33,844 nucleotides of DNA, from contig CAYJIJ010000023.1 of the NCBI GenBank assembly GCA_964370185.1, forward strand, positions 1 through 33,844. Reading direction: 5' to 3'. The stretch's first letter is position 1. Every line of letters starts with the position of its first letter. The notes beneath the pieces were generated by a model. The model was given only the letters and a program-made list of their open reading frames with translations, searched no databases and was not told the origin of the DNA. Origin of the DNA: CAYJEQ01 sp964370185 (GTDB taxonomy: Bacteria; Bacillota; Clostridia; Oscillospirales; Ruminococcaceae). This document shows positions 31,061 through 33,844 of the stretch, piece after piece. The translations under genes were made by a program, and so were the position numbers.

Positions 31061-32816
31061 TTTTCAGTTCCTCCTCCGAAAGTTGTGACAGTGCGATTTG
31101 TTTGTAAACATCGCAGTTACTAAGCAGTTCAGTGTGTTTGCCCATTCCAGCAATTTCGCCATCTTCAAGGACAATGATTTTATCGGCATCCTTAATAGTT
31201 CCTATCCTTTGCCCAACAATTAGCATTGTGGCATCGCCGCATTCTTTACTCAGTGTCTCTCTAAGTTTTCTGTCGGTTTTGTAATCGAGTGCAGAGAAAG
31301 AATCATCAAAAATAAAGATTTCAGGGTCACGGTAAATTGCCCTTGCGATGGAAATTCTCTGTTTCTGCCCACCTGAGAAATTTCTTCCACCCTGTGCTAC
31401 ATGTGCGTCGTATTTATCTTCTAAATTGCCTACAAAATCAGAAGCCTGTGCTATATCCACCGAAGATGCTAAATCTTCGCCGTTTTTAGTGCCATTTTCA
31501 CTGTCGCCAAATGCTACATTGCTCTTAATTGTGCCAGTGAAAAGTATGGAGCGTTGTGAAACATACCCTATCATGCTGTTTAATGTATTTTTCGTGTATT
31601 CTTTTACATTTACACCATTCACTAAAACTTCGCCCTCGGTGGCATCATAAAAGCGTGGCACTAAATTTATTATTGTACTTTTGCCACATCCAGTAGATCC
31701 TATAAACGCCACTGTTTCTCCATGTTTTGCGGTGAAGCTTATATTTTTGAGCACATAGTCCTCGGCATCGGGGTATTTAAAGCTTACATTTTTAAACTCT
31801 ATTTCACCCTCTTTGCCCTCCACTCCATCATTTCGCTTACCTTCTATCACGCTGTCCTTTGTTTCGAGCACTTCATTAATACGCCTTGCAGAAACACTCG
31901 CCCTTGGCAGTAGCATAAATACCATTACAAGCATCATAAATGCCATGATAACCTGCATTGCATAGGAGGAGAAGACCACCATATCCGAAAACAGCACCAT
32001 TTTATCAGGTCCCATTGCTTCATTTATTAAAGCGGCTCCCACAAGATATACCGATAAAACTAAGCCATTGCTTATCATCTGTATGCTTGGCATTAGGAAG
32101 GACATTGTTTTAGCGGTGAAAAGATATGTTTTAGTGAGCTCGTCATTTGCTTTTTCAAATTTTTCGCCCTGATATTCCTCCGCATTATATGCCCTTACAA
32201 CATTTATCCCATCAAGGCTTTCCTTTGCCACTCTGTTTATATTATCGGTGAGGGTTTGTAGTATTTTAAATCTGGGCACCGCAAGGGAGAGGCAAAATGC
32301 TACAATGGTGAGCAGCACTACTATTGCGGCTATCGTCACTACAAGCCATGCGCTGTTTTTATTTGCTATTTTGCTAATCGCCCAAACTGCTGTAATAGGT
32401 GCCTTTATCAGCATCTGCATACCCATTACAATAAGTCTTTCAACCTGTGTTATATCATTTGTTGTTCTGGTGATGAGGCTTGCTGTTGAGAAAGAATTTA
32501 CCTCTTTCATCGAAAAACCCATAACCTTTTTAAACATCTTGCTCCTTGTTATAAAGGAAAAATTAGATGCAATTCTCGCCGATATTATTGCCACGGTAAC
32601 AGAAAGCAGTAAGCTTCCAAGTGCACATAGCATCATCATAAACCCAGCCGAGTAAATATCGCTCATTGCACTGCCCTCGCTCTGGACAAGCATTGTTATT
32701 TCCGACATATAGTCGGGAAGTGTGAGGTCTAAGAAAACCTGTGCACATATTAGTATTACCGATACAAACGCAAGAAGGTAATCTCTTTTTGTTAAATTTT
32801 TAAGTAGTTTAAGCAT
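31053..32816 (-). CDS. ABC exporter half, TMD-NBD fusion (degenerate-site subunit of a heterodimer)
   Basis: A 587-residue half-transporter; ATG 32816 is used because GGAGG is 6 nt upstream, and the in-frame ATG 32834 lies further inside the MarR gene. Six transmembrane helices (~10-310) precede an NBD with Walker A GSTGCGKST, signature NFSGGQKQR and Walker B IFIFDDSFSALD. The catalytic Glu is replaced by Asp (DDSF), the hallmark of the non-hydrolysing site in heterodimeric exporters. The partner's LSQGQ completes this degenerate site. It overlaps the end of the MarR gene by 8 bp and the next ABC gene by 8 bp, so all three are translationally coupled. Confidence 0.92.
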   Translation of the reverse strand: MLKLLKNLTKRDYLLAFVSVILICAQVFLDLTLPDYMSEITMLVQSEGSAMSDIYSAGFMMMLCALGSLLLSVTVAIISARIASNFSFITRSKMFKKVMGFSMKEVNSFSTASLITRTTNDITQVERLIVMGMQMLIKAPITAVWAISKIANKNSAWLVVTIAAIVVLLTIVAFCLSLAVPRFKILQTLTDNINRVAKESLDGINVVRAYNAEEYQGEKFEKANDELTKTYLFTAKTMSFLMPSIQMISNGLVLSVYLVGAALINEAMGPDKMVLFSDMVVFSSYAMQVIMAFMMLVMVFMLLPRASVSARRINEVLETKDSVIEGKRNDGVEGKEGEIEFKNVSFKYPDAEDYVLKNISFTAKHGETVAFIGSTGCGKSTIINLVPRFYDATEGEVLVNGVNVKEYTKNTLNSMIGYVSQRSILFTGTIKSNVAFGDSENGTKNGEDLASSVDIAQASDFVGNLEDKYDAHVAQGGRNFSGGQKQRISIARAIYRDPEIFIFDDSFSALDYKTDRKLRETLSKECGDATMLIVGQRIGTIKDADKIIVLEDGEIAGMGKHTELLSNCDVYKQIALSQLSEEELKNA

Positions 32817-33261
32817 TGCTTTCCTCCATATCAATTAGCATATTTTCTTCTAAAATCTTATTAATTTTAGATAAATCAATAAGCATATTTGTAAGCCTTT
32901 CTATGCCAAATTCATCTACAATTTTCTCCATTGTGCCATACATGCGCTCTTTTAAATCCCTTACAAACTTTTCACCTTTTTCGCTTAGCTGTATCATAAC
33001 TGCTCTGGCATCTGTTTTAGACTCGGATTTTACAATAAATCCCCTGCTCTCTAATTTTTTGAGCAATACTGCCATTCGAGCAGAGCTTATACCCATATGT
33101 TTGCTTATGTCCACTGATTTAGCCTCGCTGTTTATTTTATGCAGATGCTTTAAAACAGCAAGTGAACCTATTTCGCTTTTATACAGCTCTTCCACGGTTT
33201 TTTGTGGTTTGTGGTTATGAAACATTTCAAGTGCTAAATAAACATCCTCTTTTTTTGCCAT
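32809..33261 (-). CDS. MarR family transcriptional regulator of the ABC exporter
   Basis: A 150-residue winged-helix repressor. Visible are SVDISKHMGISSARMAVLLKKLESRGFI (HTH, ~49-76) and the wing KSESKTDARAVMIQLSEKG (~78-96) with the D-x-R motif of MarR proteins. AAGGAG lies 7 nt before the ATG. It leads the ABC pair in an overlapping three-gene unit, so it most likely represses the exporter and itself and responds to an exported compound. Confidence 0.9.
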   Translation of the reverse strand: MAKKEDVYLALEMFHNHKPQKTVEELYKSEIGSLAVLKHLHKINSEAKSVDISKHMGISSARMAVLLKKLESRGFIVKSESKTDARAVMIQLSEKGEKFVRDLKERMYGTMEKIVDEFGIERLTNMLIDLSKINKILEENMLIDMEESNA

Positions 33262-33587
33262 GTAAATGCTCCTTTCAAAATTGTTATGTAATTCTAAGTA
33301 ATTTCAAATCTATTTTTTCTTCATTAATATTATCAAAATGATGGGGAAAACGATGTATATTAGTATTCGCCAATATATGATAAAAATTACTTAACCCAGT
33401 TAGCATATTAACATAGCTAACTGGGTTAATCAAGTGAATTCACAATTAATTTACATTGTTTATAGATGTTTTGCAAAATTAAAAATTTAACCTATATTAT
33501 TATTTTATTATCTTGCGCAGAGATAATGTGTTTAAAATAGGCAAAATATAGGCAGTTTATTTGAAGTGGTTACATTATGTTTTTAGC
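33262..33587. other. Gene-free region upstream of the MarR-ABC operon
   Basis: It holds the MarR operon's promoter side, the hairpin at 33391-33429 and about 150 bp of AT-rich DNA leading to the tandem repeats. No gene is visible. Confidence 0.5.
33391..33429. terminator. 14-bp perfect hairpin upstream of the MarR operon
   Basis: TTAACCCAGTTAGC (33391-33404) and GCTAACTGGGTTAA (33416-33429), loop of 11 bases. It may terminate a transcript arriving from beyond the window or serve as an operator; it is about 130 bp from the MarR start. Confidence 0.5.
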
Positions 33588-33598
33588 TATGATATAAT
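33570..33598 (+). promoter_or_regulatory. Candidate promoter reading into the tandem repeat array
   Basis: TTACAT (33570-33575), 17 bp, TATAAT (33593-33598). The -10 box lies inside the first bases of repeat copy 1. The second copy keeps TATAAT (33728-33733) but has no matching -35. Confidence 0.35.
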
Positions 33599-33708
33599 AA
33601 ACACAATAATATATACTAAAATCTATAAGTATAGCAAATGTTTATTATATTTCATGCCCACTTTCTCGCAACTTCGTGGCAACCGAAAGTGATGGCGGAT
33701 TATATCAA
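33588..33708. repeat. Tandem structured repeat, unit 1
   Basis: A 121-bp unit closed by a 9-bp inverted repeat TGATATAAT (33590-33598) with ATTATATCA (33699-33707). Inside are an ATAATAAACA/TGTTTATTAT stem and a CACTTTC...GAAAGTG stem whose tip GCAAC-TTC-GTGGC has one mismatch. A 14-bp spacer (33709-33722) separates it from unit 2. Confidence 0.7.
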
Positions 33709-33722
33709 AATTCTTCCGCATT

Positions 33723-33844
33723 TATGATATAATAAACACAACAATATGTACTAAAATCTATAAGTATAGCAAAGTGTTTATTATATTTCATGCCCACTTT
33801 CTCGCCACTTCGTGGCAACCGAAAGTGATGGCGGATTATATCAA
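33723..33844. repeat. Tandem structured repeat, unit 2 (reaches window edge)
   Basis: A 122-bp unit differing from unit 1 by a few substitutions and one inserted base. The tip hairpin is perfect here (GCCAC-TTC-GTGGC). The inverted ends TGATATAAT (33725-33733) and ATTATATCA (33835-33843) are kept. The period is 135 bp, and the array may continue outside the window. Confidence 0.7.

Noticed and set aside
33588..33844. CRISPR array
   Set aside because: Only two units of ~121 bp with a 14-bp spacer; far too long as repeats and too short as spacer, and no cas genes.

Overview
The window looks like chromosomal DNA from a low-GC, endospore-forming Clostridia-type Firmicute. It carries a spoIIP homologue, strong AGGAGG-type ribosome binding sites, TTGACA/TATAAT-like promoters and AT-rich spacers. 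No rRNA, tRNA, phage gene, IS transposase or CRISPR array was recognised. Species cannot be named from the sequence.

Layout. 1-1111 (minus): 5' part of an NAD-type malic enzyme behind a palindromic operator-like site, then a GNAT acetyltransferase. 1627-3033: SH3b plus VanX/M15-type D,D-peptidase lipoprotein. 3034-3889: an 856-bp gene-free stretch packed with hairpins and a duplicated module. 3890-5751: MarR regulator and MATE efflux pump. 5844-12872: a TetR regulator, then a co-directional set of two ABC half-transporters, an ATC-hydrolase-family protein, a small membrane protein, a SAM methyltransferase and a frameshifted LCM-type methyltransferase. 12971-15373 (minus): O-antigen-ligase-like membrane protein. 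15668-16450: TSUP/TauE permease. 16576-18132 (minus): SpoIIP and a small secreted or anchored protein. 18486-24056: M20 (PepT-like) peptidase, cyclophilin lipoprotein, DUF896 protein, RmuC and LepA. 24216-25266: ECF sigma factor and a membrane partner. 25272-25409: remnant of an amidohydrolase. 25578-28885: Crp/Fnr regulator with a small membrane protein, diverging from a class-V PLP enzyme and an Asp/Glu-racemase-family protein. 29207-33261 (minus): MarR-controlled heterodimeric ABC exporter. 33588-33844: tandem structured repeats running to the window edge.

The content is dominated by export, each transporter next to its own one-component regulator (MarR-MATE, TetR-ABC/ABC, MarR-ABC/ABC), mixed with housekeeping and sporulation genes. 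SpoIIP and LepA are often close neighbours in Clostridia; here they sit on opposite strands with about 4 kb of other genes between them.

The most promising undescribed material is: (i) the TetR/ABC-pair/ATC-hydrolase/double-methyltransferase locus; (ii) two short transposase-less elements with shared terminal inverted repeats and flanking direct repeats, near 1.4 kb and 18.2 kb; (iii) hairpin-rich non-coding arrays with recurrent trinucleotide loops at 3.1-3.8 kb and 33.6-33.8 kb.
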